Source: Chryseobacterium artocarpi
GTDB taxonomy: Bacteria; Bacteroidota; Bacteroidia; Flavobacteriales; Weeksellaceae
Direction of reading: 5' to 3'
DNA: 64,000 bases
Assembly: GCF_001684975.1 (NCBI RefSeq)
Contig: NZ_MAYH01000045.1
Location: forward strand, 62,001 to 126,000
Positions 44,772 through 52,498 of this stretch are shown here, piece after piece. Within the stretch, counting starts at the first letter, position 1; each line of letters begins with the position of its first letter. A program made the position numbers and the translations under genes. The notes under the pieces are model-generated. The model saw nothing but the letters and a program-made list of their open reading frames with translations. It did not search any database and had not been told where the DNA came from.

Positions 44772-44980
44772 TAATTTTTTTCAAATCTTTTATGATAATC
44801 AGGGCAGGTATCTACAATTTCTTTTGCTTCTGTCAACCCGCAACTCTTATGCTCAATTATAAAATACAATACGTGAACTAGACCAGCTCCTTTTGCAAAT
44901 AAGTCATTTACCTTATCTGTTAAGTTGTCTTTTTCAGGAGTAAAAGTTATTACTTCTTTTTCAAATTCTTCAAATGTCAT
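44771..44980 (-). CDS. Small protein, 69 aa, L7/L12-C-terminal-like pattern
   Basis: I chose ATG 44980 (MTFEEFEKEVITF), which overlaps the kptA stop as ATGA, over a longer form inside kptA. The sequence GLVHVLYFIIEHKSCGLTEAKEIVDTCP resembles the fold signature of the ribosomal L7/L12 C-terminal domain (vIkvireitglgLkEAKdlV). This similarity is by eye. Function unknown. Being locked between kptA and the phosphatase gene by overlaps on both sides suggests a partner or adaptor role. Confidence 0.7.
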   Translation of the reverse strand: MTFEEFEKEVITFTPEKDNLTDKVNDLFAKGAGLVHVLYFIIEHKSCGLTEAKEIVDTCPDYHKRFEKN

Positions 44981-45519
44981 TTTGAAATGTATTTCGGATC
45001 TACAAATTCTGTCAGCCATACTCCATTGGCAGACTGAAAGAAAGCAATTCCATCCTGATACATTTTTCCGGTTCTGATCGTAAGAATCGTTGGTTTCCCG
45101 TGTCTCATTCCTACCTTTGTAGCAGTCTCTTTATCAGCACTTAAGTGTACATGCTGACGTGTTCTTTTTTCAATTCCGGTTTCTAAAATAGAATGGATAT
45201 TGGCTTCTGCTGTTCCATGATAAAGAAAATCAGGAGGCTGCACTGTTTCTAAAGCTAAGTTTATATCAATAGAGTGCCCCTGGCTGGCTCTGATCCTGGT
45301 TTTATCTTCATTGAAGGCAAATCTTTTTTTATTATTGGTTTCTACCACCTCATCCAGTTCTTTCATTGTGAAATGTGTTCTTTTTCTGGCTGATTTTGCG
45401 ATCAGTTCTTCTACATCTGCCCAACCGTTTTCATCTAATTTGAGCCCTATAATTTCGGGCTGGTGCCTTAAAATAAGGCTTAAAAATTTACTTATTCTTT
45501 TTGTTTCTATTTCGTTCAT
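44977..45519 (-). CDS. kptA: RNA 2'-phosphotransferase KptA/Tpt1
   Basis: A 180-residue protein, starting at ATG 45519 (MNEIETKRISKFLSLILRHQPEIIGLKLDENGWADVEELI), 11 bases after the preceding gene stop. The N-terminal winged helix (RH at 18-19) is followed by the ART-like half with LYHGTAEANIHSILETGI (H101) and RQHVHLSADKETATKVG (R121, H123). This family moves a 2'-phosphate from RNA to NAD+, giving ADP-ribose 1'',2''-cyclic phosphate. Some members also ADP-ribosylate nucleic acid ends. The context with macrodomain, PARG and sirtuin genes fits processing of such products. Confidence 0.94.
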   Translation of the reverse strand: MNEIETKRISKFLSLILRHQPEIIGLKLDENGWADVEELIAKSARKRTHFTMKELDEVVETNNKKRFAFNEDKTRIRASQGHSIDINLALETVQPPDFLYHGTAEANIHSILETGIEKRTRQHVHLSADKETATKVGMRHGKPTILTIRTGKMYQDGIAFFQSANGVWLTEFVDPKYISK

Positions 45520-45530
45520 GGTGTGTTCTA

Positions 45531-46013
45531 TTAACAATTATAATATTCGGGGAGAAAGGTAACGGGCAAGTTTGTCACTTTTGATATTTCATCTGCATAT
45601 TCATCAAAGCTATATTCGCCTGCTTCTGCAATTTCGCACGACGTACCATTGGCAAAGCATACTAAAATCCAGGAACCTCCGCCTCCTTTTGCCGGTAACA
45701 TATTCTGTATTTCAAATCCTGTGACTTCACTTAAGATAAATAGTTTGCTTCTTTGTTCATTTGAGTATCCAAGCAAATCATTTTTTACATCTATCCATAA
45801 TAAGTTCCTTTTATTTAAAATTTTCAATATTTCATCCGGTGTTTTAAACTGAAAATATTGTGATTTTTCTACTACCATATATTTAAATTCCATATACTTA
45901 TCGACTTCTATTTTGCCATTGTATACGGGTAAATTTTCTTCAGGAACCTTCTCTTGTTTCTTCTTTTCTTTTGGAGAAAAAAGGGTTGTAATTATTTTAA
46001 TCAAGCTTTTCAT
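45531..46013 (-). CDS. Uncharacterised protein, 160 aa, in the ADP-ribose operon
   Basis: I do not recognise the family. ATG 46013 (MKSLIKIITTLFSPKEKKKQEKVPEENLPV) is preferred because it overlaps the glycohydrolase end by only 17 bases. The first 12 residues are a short amphipathic helix, then a Lys/Glu linker. The body (about 40-155) is a mixed alpha/beta domain with a Gly-rich turn (MLPAKGGGGSWILVCFANGTSCEIAEAGEYSFDEYADEISKVTNLPVTFLPEYY). A SMI1/KNR4-like or immunity-type fold is possible but unproved. It sits between the ADP-ribosylglycohydrolase and kptA genes. Confidence 0.65.
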   Translation of the reverse strand: MKSLIKIITTLFSPKEKKKQEKVPEENLPVYNGKIEVDKYMEFKYMVVEKSQYFQFKTPDEILKILNKRNLLWIDVKNDLLGYSNEQRSKLFILSEVTGFEIQNMLPAKGGGGSWILVCFANGTSCEIAEAGEYSFDEYADEISKVTNLPVTFLPEYYNC

Positions 46014-46956
46014 CTTCAGCAGATAATTGATTTTGTAATTTCTCACAAACAGCTATAATGTCGTCCTTTCTCACAAGTACTGAAACCCACTCCTGAGGAA
46101 TATTTTCAAATCCATAATAAATTCCTGCAAGTCCACCGGTAATAGCTGCTGTAGTATCTGTATCTTCTCCTAAGTTTACTGCTTTCAATACTGATTCTGA
46201 ATAATTTTCTGAGTTTAAGAAGCACCATAAAGAAGCCTCCAGACTGTGTAGCACATAGCCACTTGCTCTGATTTCATCTTCGGGATAAATTGAAATATCA
46301 TTTTTTAAAATTCTTTGAAAAATTCCGACTTCACTTGGGTTAAACCCTTGTAGTTCTGCATATTCTAAGGCTAAATTTTGCATGTGTACGTATGCTTCCT
46401 TTTTACTTTTACCTTTTATTAACTGAATTGCAAAGATGATATAGATAAAACAGGCAAAAACAGATCTAAAATGACCATGTGTAATTGCTGAAACTTCCTT
46501 TACAGTCTGATATAACTTCTGAATATCATCTTCATTTTCAAGATAAAAAGCTAAAGGAATAATTCTCATTAAAGAACCATTCCCGTTATCTTCTTCAAAA
46601 ATATTTCCTGAAAATCTAGCACTCTCTCCTTTTATCAATCTTGCAATAGAATGTCTTGTTGTTCCACCAATATCGAAAAGTCTTCCATGAGCGGTCCAAT
46701 GCCCATATTTATTCCACTGCACAAAGCTTTGCCCTATTTTTTCTAAATCATAGCCTTTTGTAAGTACCTCAGCAAGGCACAGCGTTAAAGAACTGTCATC
46801 ACTCCAGGTACCTTTAGGTTGGTTCCAGGACATATATTCCAACATTCCCATTACCGGAGATTTTTTCAAATCTTCTCTTTTTTTAAACTCTATAGGAACT
46901 CCAAGGGCATCACCGATGCATACTCCCATAATTCCTGCTTTTACTTTATTTTCCAT
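45997..46956 (-). CDS. ADP-ribosylglycohydrolase (DraG/ARH type)
   Basis: A 319-residue, almost all-helical protein. The dimetal signatures are clear: MGVCIGDALGVPIEF (10-23), WSDDSSLTLCLAE (51-63), HG--RLFDIGGTTRHSIARL, and near the C-terminus VNLGEDTDTTAAITGGLAGIYYG. These supply the Asp, Thr and Glu ligands of two Mg2+ ions. It removes ADP-ribose from proteins or nucleic acid, or hydrolyses O-acetyl-ADP-ribose. The start overlaps the sirtuin stop as TGATG. Confidence 0.94.
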   Translation of the reverse strand: MENKVKAGIMGVCIGDALGVPIEFKKREDLKKSPVMGMLEYMSWNQPKGTWSDDSSLTLCLAEVLTKGYDLEKIGQSFVQWNKYGHWTAHGRLFDIGGTTRHSIARLIKGESARFSGNIFEEDNGNGSLMRIIPLAFYLENEDDIQKLYQTVKEVSAITHGHFRSVFACFIYIIFAIQLIKGKSKKEAYVHMQNLALEYAELQGFNPSEVGIFQRILKNDISIYPEDEIRASGYVLHSLEASLWCFLNSENYSESVLKAVNLGEDTDTTAAITGGLAGIYYGFENIPQEWVSVLVRKDDIIAVCEKLQNQLSAEDEKLD

Positions 46957-47642
46957 CAGGCAAGATTTACCAGTTTATCAAATAAAAGTTTCATTCCCTG
47001 CGTTGCTGTCTCTTTCATAACAACAGCTCTCTGTCCGTAACCAAAGCCTGTTTCATTAGGATTAATAACGATTAAAAGACAATCATCTTTAATATCATGA
47101 ATCAAACCTGCTGCCGGATAAACCTGTAAGGAAGTTCCAATAACCAGAAGTATATCTGCTTCCTGTACCATTTTTCTTGCATCATGCAGTAATGGAACAT
47201 CTTCTCCAAACCAAACGATAAAAGGTCTTAATTGAGCTCCATCTTCTGCTTTGTCACCAATATTGATGTCTTCTTTTTGTTCGTAAACAAGTTTTTTATT
47301 GTTACATGAACAAGACTTGAACAATTCTCCGTGAATGTGAAGGATATTCGTAGAACCTGCTCTTTCGTGAAGATCATCAATATTTTGGGTAATAATCTGA
47401 ACATCGAAATGTTTTTCCAGTTCTGCTAATAATTGATGTGCTTCATTAGGCTGTACTTCATGAAGCTGACGTCTTCTCTGATTGTAAAATTCCAAAACCA
47501 AAGCTCTGTCTTTTCTCCAGCCTTCCGGGCTTGCAACATCTGTTACATTATGATTTTCCCAAAGTCCGTCTCCGTCTCTGAATGTTTGTATTCCGCTTTC
47601 GGCACTGATTCCTGCTCCGCTTAATATGGTTAGTTTTTTCAT
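46956..47642 (-). CDS. Sir2-family NAD-dependent deacylase (CobB-like)
   Basis: A 228-residue sirtuin. NAD motifs: GAGISAESGIQTFRD (8-22), TQNIDDLHERAG, catalytic His in LHIHGEL, and WFGEDVP, GTSLQVYPAAGL. The EFYNQRRRQL segment has the Y-x-x-R signature of class III (succinyl/malonyl-type) deacylases. The zinc site looks degenerate: only SCSC is present after HGELFK and the second CxxC is missing. It uses NAD+ and yields O-acyl-ADP-ribose, a possible substrate of the macrodomain genes next to it. It appears to head the tight run down to the phosphatase gene. Confidence 0.93.
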   Translation of the reverse strand: MKKLTILSGAGISAESGIQTFRDGDGLWENHNVTDVASPEGWRKDRALVLEFYNQRRRQLHEVQPNEAHQLLAELEKHFDVQIITQNIDDLHERAGSTNILHIHGELFKSCSCNNKKLVYEQKEDINIGDKAEDGAQLRPFIVWFGEDVPLLHDARKMVQEADILLVIGTSLQVYPAAGLIHDIKDDCLLIVINPNETGFGYGQRAVVMKETATQGMKLLFDKLVNLA

Positions 47643-47697
47643 TGGTTTTTAATTTTTTGTACAGTAGGGTTTATTTTCCACTAATGCACGAATATTT

Positions 47698-48222
47698 TTA
47701 TTCCTTTTTAAAAGGTTGATCTAATAGTTTTTTATAGATGTTTTCATTTTCATCATCAAAACAGACAAAAATAACTTTCTCTATAATATCTGAGGAAAAT
47801 TTTCTTACTTCATTAACAGCTATTTTTCCCGCCAGTTCTTTAGGAAATTTATAAATACCTGTGCTGATATTAGGAAATGCTATGGTTTTCACTCCAAGAC
47901 TTTCCGCCAACAGTAAAGAGTTTTTATAACATTCTGATAAAAGCTGAGAGCTTTTTTCTGGATTATCATTCCAGACTGGTCCTACGGTATGAATGACATG
48001 TTTTGCAGGAAGACTTCCTGCTGTTGTCACTACTGCTTCTCCAGTCTTGCATTTACCTTGTCTGTTTCTGATCACTCTACATTCTTCCAGTATTTTTGAC
48101 CCTCCAGCCCTATGAATAGCTCCATCTACACCACCTCCTCCCAACAAGGAAGAGTTAGCGGCATTAACAATGGCATCTGCATGAATCTTTGTAATATCTC
48201 CTTTTATGAGTTCAATTTTCAT
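47698..48222 (-). CDS. Macrodomain protein (O-acetyl-ADP-ribose deacetylase, YmdB/MacroD type)
   Basis: A 174-residue stand-alone macrodomain. Signature residues: [39 protein letters not shown] ([17 protein letters not shown] with the catalytic Asp), HTVGPVW, and [13 protein letters not shown] near the end. Such enzymes hydrolyse O-acyl-ADP-ribose and mono-ADP-ribose on acidic residues. The start overlaps the upstream PARG-like gene stop by four bases (ATGA). Confidence 0.95.
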   Translation of the reverse strand: MKIELIKGDITKIHADAIVNAANSSLLGGGGVDGAIHRAGGSKILEECRVIRNRQGKCKTGEAVVTTAGSLPAKHVIHTVGPVWNDNPEKSSQLLSECYKNSLLLAESLGVKTIAFPNISTGIYKFPKELAGKIAVNEVRKFSSDIIEKVIFVCFDDENENIYKKLLDQPFKKE

Positions 48223-49034
48223 TGTATTTCTTCAAACGGTTTCAGCATCTCTTCTTTCTTTGTAAGCACGGCAAAAACCACTCTTTTAAATTTATTTTTA
48301 TATTTTCCCTGGAGATGCTTTTTAAACAAACTTGCAATTTCTTTCGGATCGTTTTTGAAAACTCCACAGCCCCAAGCTCCTAAAATTAAGGTTTCATTTC
48401 CTTGATGTAAGGCTAGTGAAAGCATTTTATCTGTCCGGATATCCATAGCTCCCAGAATCTCATTTTCTCTCTGAGGTTCCTGTCGTTTTACTACACCTGC
48501 ATTTACTGCCGGAGAAGTAATGAAATTACACAGTACCGGTTTTGGCAGTAATTCTCCTTTATCTTTTCTGAAAACAGGAACTTTCGGACTATAAATCATG
48601 GTATCTGTGTAAAAACAAGAGGTCATACTACGGTGTAATGTGTAATAATCTTCTGCTATTAACAGGCTTTCATATAATCCCGAAGTTCTGGCAAGGCTTT
48701 CTTCCTGTGCTTCTGCTCCATTGATAAATCCTCCACCCGGATTTTTTGCGGATGCAAAGTTCAGACACATTATTTTTCCCTGATCTTCTTGTTCTGCTAA
48801 TTGTAAAATAGCTTTAAGAGAACTACATCGCCAGGTTTCAAATTGAGTTTCAAAATGAGTTTCCGGCATCGAAGTCGCTATGAGCTCAGAAAGCTGTTCA
48901 GGGGTGAAAAGAATCGTTTCTTTTTTACTGGTTTCCAGTTCTTTTTCTATATCTATTCTTTGGTATTCTGTATTTATATAATATTTTTTGGCGAGGATAT
49001 CTAATGTATCTTTTGCCATTTCTTTATTTGTCAT
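48219..49034 (-). CDS. Bacterial poly(ADP-ribose) glycohydrolase-like protein (TIGR02452)
   Basis: A 271-residue protein. The PARG signature is present as [15 protein letters not shown] (GGG 100-102, catalytic QEE 110-112), followed by LARTSGLY. Other typical parts are [11 protein letters not shown] and [15 protein letters not shown] near residue 230. It cleaves ADP-ribose chains or terminal ADP-ribose. Together with the MacroD-type gene it forms a two-gene unit of ADP-ribose erasers. Confidence 0.92.
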   Translation of the reverse strand: MTNKEMAKDTLDILAKKYYINTEYQRIDIEKELETSKKETILFTPEQLSELIATSMPETHFETQFETWRCSSLKAILQLAEQEDQGKIMCLNFASAKNPGGGFINGAEAQEESLARTSGLYESLLIAEDYYTLHRSMTSCFYTDTMIYSPKVPVFRKDKGELLPKPVLCNFITSPAVNAGVVKRQEPQRENEILGAMDIRTDKMLSLALHQGNETLILGAWGCGVFKNDPKEIASLFKKHLQGKYKNKFKRVVFAVLTKKEEMLKPFEEIQ

Positions 49035-49162
49035 AATTTTTGTGTTTTAGCCACGAATGCACGAATTTTTATAAGGTTTATCCTTAATTCAAATGCGTAA
49101 TGGTTGTATTTTATTTATGCATATTTGCTTTGCTATGAATGCACGAATGTTTTTTTACAATC

Positions 49163-49588
49163 TTATGAATTCGTGGTAGTGTTTAAAGTATTTACAAGGC
49201 TTTCTATATCTTTATTGGCAGCCTTTTTAAAATCGTTTCCGACAAATACTTTTATAATTTCTATTTTTCCTACAATTGCCTGATTAAATGTTTCAAGCTC
49301 TTCTGAAGGTACCCATAGTTCATTATGGTTTCTGGCTCCTACATTCTGAGCTGGATATTGATTGGCTATTTCTTCCAAAACATCAAACTGGGTTACAAAA
49401 CCAAGATAATTTCCAAACTCATCTCTCGTATTCCACTTTTCTGCAATTTCTGATGCGTAGTCTTCATCCAAAACAGGATAGAATATGGGCTGCCATTCTA
49501 ATCTTGGAGGAAATTTTTGATATCCACTCTCCATGATCAGAACCATTTCTTTTTCTCCTACAGGTCTGTATAGTTTTGTTGTTTTCAT
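49163..49588 (-). CDS. Small protein with ART-like pattern ("ADP-ribosylation/crystallin J1" type)
   Basis: A 141-residue protein starting at ATG 49588 (MKTTKLYRPVGEKEMVLIMESGYQKFPPRL). I recognise its relatives as small proteins often labelled ADP-ribosylation/crystallin J1. The order LYRPV (6-10), LIMESGY, FPPRL (26-30), PIFYPVLDEDYASEIAEKW (35-52) and ELWVPSEELETFNQAIVGKIEII (90-112) follows the strand/helix order of ADP-ribosyltransferase folds such as the adjacent KptA (LYHGT, ILETGI, VHLS, A-x-x-VG, WLTEF). R8, Y37 and E90 would occupy the ART triad. This alignment is by eye and activity is unproved. Its final codons lie in relic sequence (gaattcgtggtag). Confidence 0.75.
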   Translation of the reverse strand: MKTTKLYRPVGEKEMVLIMESGYQKFPPRLEWQPIFYPVLDEDYASEIAEKWNTRDEFGNYLGFVTQFDVLEEIANQYPAQNVGARNHNELWVPSEELETFNQAIVGKIEIIKVFVGNDFKKAANKDIESLVNTLNTTTNS

Positions 49589-49664
49589 GCTTTTAATTTT
49601 TAATCTTATTATTGGCAATTTCAGGATAAAATAATAATCTCGTTTCAGGTGTTTATATTATTTG

Positions 49665-50141
49665 CTATTCAAAATCATATATAAAAACCTCAACATTTTT
49701 GTTCAGTAATGTTCTCTCAATGATAGGTTCTATTTCTGTCCATTTTCCACCTGCCAATCCGCATCCGATTCTTGGCATATGAATGCTTGCATTGAGTGAT
49801 AAAGCTTCATTTGCTAAAGTTTCGAGACATTTTTCAATGGCTTCGTATCGAACGGGAACGCCGTTACTTCCGGTTTTTATTCCTTTTTGTCCAATCATAT
49901 TGGCTACATAAATATATTTTTCTACCTGTATGATCTGAATTTCTCCTAAAGCAAAATTATTTTTACTTCTGAAGCGATGCCAGTTCCGGTATTCTTTTTC
50001 GGGTGCTTCCCATCTTTTGGAAACGGCAAGTACAAAACCTTTTCCCCAACCACCAATATCATTACAGATATGGGCAATTATTTTTATTCCTTTTGCCTGC
50101 GGAACGGTAGCATCACCTTTTATATATTGTATCGTTTTCAT
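49665..50141 (-). CDS. Macrodomain protein (ALC1/TARG1-like)
   Basis: A 158-residue macrodomain: QYIKGDATVPQAKGIKIIAHICNDIGGWGKGFVLAVSKRW at the start and SIHMPRIGCGLAGGKWTEIEPIIERTLL near the end. The HICNDIGGWGKGF and MPRIGCGLAGGKW forms are those of the ALC1/TARG1/Poa1p branch rather than MacroD. Poa1p hydrolyses ADP-ribose-1''-phosphate and TARG1 removes ADP-ribose from Glu or from DNA. Either would suit the KptA context. Confidence 0.93.
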   Translation of the reverse strand: MKTIQYIKGDATVPQAKGIKIIAHICNDIGGWGKGFVLAVSKRWEAPEKEYRNWHRFRSKNNFALGEIQIIQVEKYIYVANMIGQKGIKTGSNGVPVRYEAIEKCLETLANEALSLNASIHMPRIGCGLAGGKWTEIEPIIERTLLNKNVEVFIYDFE

Positions 50142-50198
50142 TGTTTTTAATTCTTAATCATTATCAATATCATCATTTCCGTCCACAATAAAAGTAAA

Positions 50199-51269
50199 TT
50201 AAAAAAGCTTTTTAAAGTCTTTTGAATAAGGAGAAAATGATCCGTAAACAGTTTTAAATGTTATATCCAGCTTATCTAAATTCATTTCTTTATCAATCTG
50301 ATCCAGACAAGTGATTACCAGATTCTTTTTTGTTGAATGTGTGTAAGCGGCGTCTAATTTTAAAGCATAATTCAGCAGTTTATCGTCTAAATCTCCTACT
50401 CTCAGTTCTTTCTGATATTCATTAAAGATACAGGTTTCCTCTTCATTGTTTTTTAAAATAATCTCTTTTTCATTGCTCATCCAGCCATTTCCGTGACGGG
50501 TTGCATAGCTTCTTGTCACATAATACATTTCAATATCTTCAATATTAAGCTGTTTGCATATTTCAGATGCGTTCTTTGAAGTGGTGTGGGCATACGTTAC
50601 ATTCGGAAACACTCCATGATCCATATCTAGCAAAATTCCCTGGCTTCCTTCAAAAATAAGGTTATCAAATGATTTAAGGTATTCATAATCATCTATTTTC
50701 CAATCTATCTGATCAATCGCTTCTAAAAAAGATTTCAAATGTTCTTTAACCTGATTTTCCTCTAAAAAACCGTAGTAATAAGCAATTCCTTTCAGTTTTT
50801 CCAACAGCATTTCTTTGGGTGCAATAAGATCAATTGCAAATAGTTTATAGGGGCTTTCATTTCGCTTCATTGTAGCTCCTACTCCTTTTCCGCAGGTTCC
50901 ATGTTCCAGATTTTTTGAATTTGTTCTGTTTTCCCAAACATCAAACGGAGTCGTCACCTTTGCCAATGGATGGATATGAAGTTCTATATTACCATTCTGA
51001 GACTTTAATTCTTCTCTTTCATTCAGTAAAAATTCCGGATGAATAGTACAATGTTCCGTAAAATAGGATGGTAAACCACGAAGCGCACCGCTTGCAAAGC
51101 TGGAATGAACGTGTTTTCTATCATCAATCATTACCGTATGAGCTGCCTGCTGTCCTCCTGAAAATCTTATAACCACAGAATCCGGATTCTGACTGGCAAG
51201 AAAGTCTGTTGTGATTCCTTTTCCTTCATCACCAAAACCTAATCCTATAACTATTTGCGCCTTTTTCAT
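50199..51269 (-). CDS. Divergent adenylosuccinate synthetase-like protein
   Basis: A 356-residue PurA-fold enzyme, about 75 residues shorter than housekeeping PurA. Kept: GFGDEGKG (catalytic Asp), GGQQAAHTV (catalytic His), FEGSQGILLDMDHGVFPNVT, and RSYATRHGNG. Altered: the aspartate-binding loop (TTGRRRR-type in PurA) is reduced to KELRVGDLDD. The GTP-base TKLD motif is TCLD. The C-terminal STGPDR segment is replaced by YGSFSPYSKDF. It probably ligates something other than Asp to IMP, or has a changed nucleotide. It lies in the ADP-ribose island, 5 bases downstream of a vWA gene. Confidence 0.85.
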   Translation of the reverse strand: MKKAQIVIGLGFGDEGKGITTDFLASQNPDSVVIRFSGGQQAAHTVMIDDRKHVHSSFASGALRGLPSYFTEHCTIHPEFLLNEREELKSQNGNIELHIHPLAKVTTPFDVWENRTNSKNLEHGTCGKGVGATMKRNESPYKLFAIDLIAPKEMLLEKLKGIAYYYGFLEENQVKEHLKSFLEAIDQIDWKIDDYEYLKSFDNLIFEGSQGILLDMDHGVFPNVTYAHTTSKNASEICKQLNIEDIEMYYVTRSYATRHGNGWMSNEKEIILKNNEEETCIFNEYQKELRVGDLDDKLLNYALKLDAAYTHSTKKNLVITCLDQIDKEMNLDKLDITFKTVYGSFSPYSKDFKKLF

Positions 51270-51274
51270 AATCT

Positions 51275-52129
51275 TTAAAGCATTTGTACCTTATCTAATC
51301 CTTCTGAGTCTGTATTTGTGTATGTTTTATTTTTAAACTTTTCACAGATAATTTTCTTAATAACATCCGGTATTTCCTTATGATCTTTTATCGATATACA
51401 GTTTTCTCCTAACAGTTCAATCCAATCCCTGTTTGCTCTCATTGCCTGATCTGAGTGAAGAACGTTGATATGGTAAATTTCATATCGTTTCTTTGCTTCT
51501 TCCAAGAGATCATAATGAGTATAAGTTTGTTGTCCCGAACCCATAATTTCCCTGATTGCGGATGCCGGAAGTACTTTTAAGCAAGGTTCGTCTCCTACGG
51601 TGAACAGAATTCCTTTCTGATTTCTTTTTTCAAAGGCATCTGTTCTTGTATGAAAAGCGGCAAAATACCAAGCCAATAAATAGCTTTCTCCGGCATTTCC
51701 TCCACCTCCGGATTCTATATACGTACGGGTAAGCCACATATCCAGTTCTTCGTCTCCTGATTCAAATTGCCCTACCTGTAATGGGTAGCTGTCACACTCG
51801 TGATCTCCGATTCCCAGGAAAAGTAATGCCGGATCCGGTACTCCGCTTTGAATAATTCCCCCCATCAGTTTAGGAAGACCTTCTCTTATTAATTCATGAG
51901 GAATGTGTCCCATGCTTCCTGTCACATCAAGTCCTAAGATAATAGGAACTGTGTTTGGATGTACTTCAGAATCTCTGGATTCCCTAAATGAAATACCATT
52001 AGGAATCATTGTTTTATGTGCTTTTCTTTCGGCATTCTGAGTGAAGATTTCACTTGCGGATTTTGTTCCGTAACCTGCTTTGCTTGCTCTGTTATAACGA
52101 GCGTCTATATCGTATCTTGTGCTTCCCAT
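51275..52129 (-). CDS. vWA-domain protein with MIDAS motif
   Basis: A 284-residue protein without signal peptide. The MIDAS is complete in shape: ILGLDVTGSMG (about 65-75), a Thr/Ser in SGGGGNAGESYLLAWYF, and LFTVGDEPC. The first 45 residues are basic with an RYDIDARYNRASKAGYG segment. vWA proteins often present partners to AAA ATPases, but none is in this unit. It is 5 bases upstream of the PurA-like gene and 2 bases downstream of the 111-aa gene, so the three form one transcription unit. Confidence 0.88.
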   Translation of the reverse strand: MGSTRYDIDARYNRASKAGYGTKSASEIFTQNAERKAHKTMIPNGISFRESRDSEVHPNTVPIILGLDVTGSMGHIPHELIREGLPKLMGGIIQSGVPDPALLFLGIGDHECDSYPLQVGQFESGDEELDMWLTRTYIESGGGGNAGESYLLAWYFAAFHTRTDAFEKRNQKGILFTVGDEPCLKVLPASAIREIMGSGQQTYTHYDLLEEAKKRYEIYHINVLHSDQAMRANRDWIELLGENCISIKDHKEIPDVIKKIICEKFKNKTYTNTDSEGLDKVQML

Positions 52130-52131
52130 GA

Positions 52132-52467
52132 TTAAAATGTTTTTCCAAATAAATATTCAAATCGTTTTTGGGTAACTTCGAGCTGAATATTCAGATTTCT
52201 GATTGTTAATGATAATTCCATGTCTTTCTGAACGAATGCTTCGGGATTAAAATCCGCAAAAGTCAAACTGTTTCTATCCAAAGGGCTGATATCAATAAGT
52301 CCTTCCTGCTCCCGCTCAAGCCTCTTTATCTTGAGTTCAATATCTTCTACCTTGCGTCTGTAGATCAATTCTGAATCTTCTCCAATTGTTCGCGCCCGGT
52401 CTTCTCTGATCTGATCATTATTTCTCTGTAATGATTGGATAAATCTTGGTTTTAATTCATCTTCCAT
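52132..52467 (-). CDS. Uncharacterised coiled-coil protein, 111 aa
   Basis: I do not recognise a family. The sequence is strongly charged and helical, with a coiled coil at about 25-57 (EDSELIYRRKVEDIELKIKRLEREQEGL) and another at 85-108. A loop of DISPLDRNSLTFADFNPEAF joins them. It may be the partner of the vWA protein encoded 2 bases downstream. It is the first gene of the unit after the conserved box at 52479-52498. Confidence 0.65.
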   Translation of the reverse strand: MEDELKPRFIQSLQRNNDQIREDRARTIGEDSELIYRRKVEDIELKIKRLEREQEGLIDISPLDRNSLTFADFNPEAFVQKDMELSLTIRNLNIQLEVTQKRFEYLFGKTF

Positions 52468-52478
52468 ATTTAATTTTT

Positions 52479-52498
52479 TTGTGTTATTATTACGCTAA
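52479..52498 (-). promoter_or_regulatory. Candidate NrtR box upstream of the 111-aa/vWA/PurA-like unit
   Basis: The minus strand reads TTAGCGTA-ATA-ATAACACAA, 11 bases before the ATG at 52467. It matches the boxes before the NADAR and nrtR genes in at least 16 of 17 fixed columns. Confidence 0.6.

Noticed and set aside
50199..51269. PurZ (2-aminoadenine, Z-genome) assignment
   Set aside because: The catalytic Asp (GDEGKG) is kept and no DatZ, MazZ or phage genes are nearby. The PurA-like label is safer.
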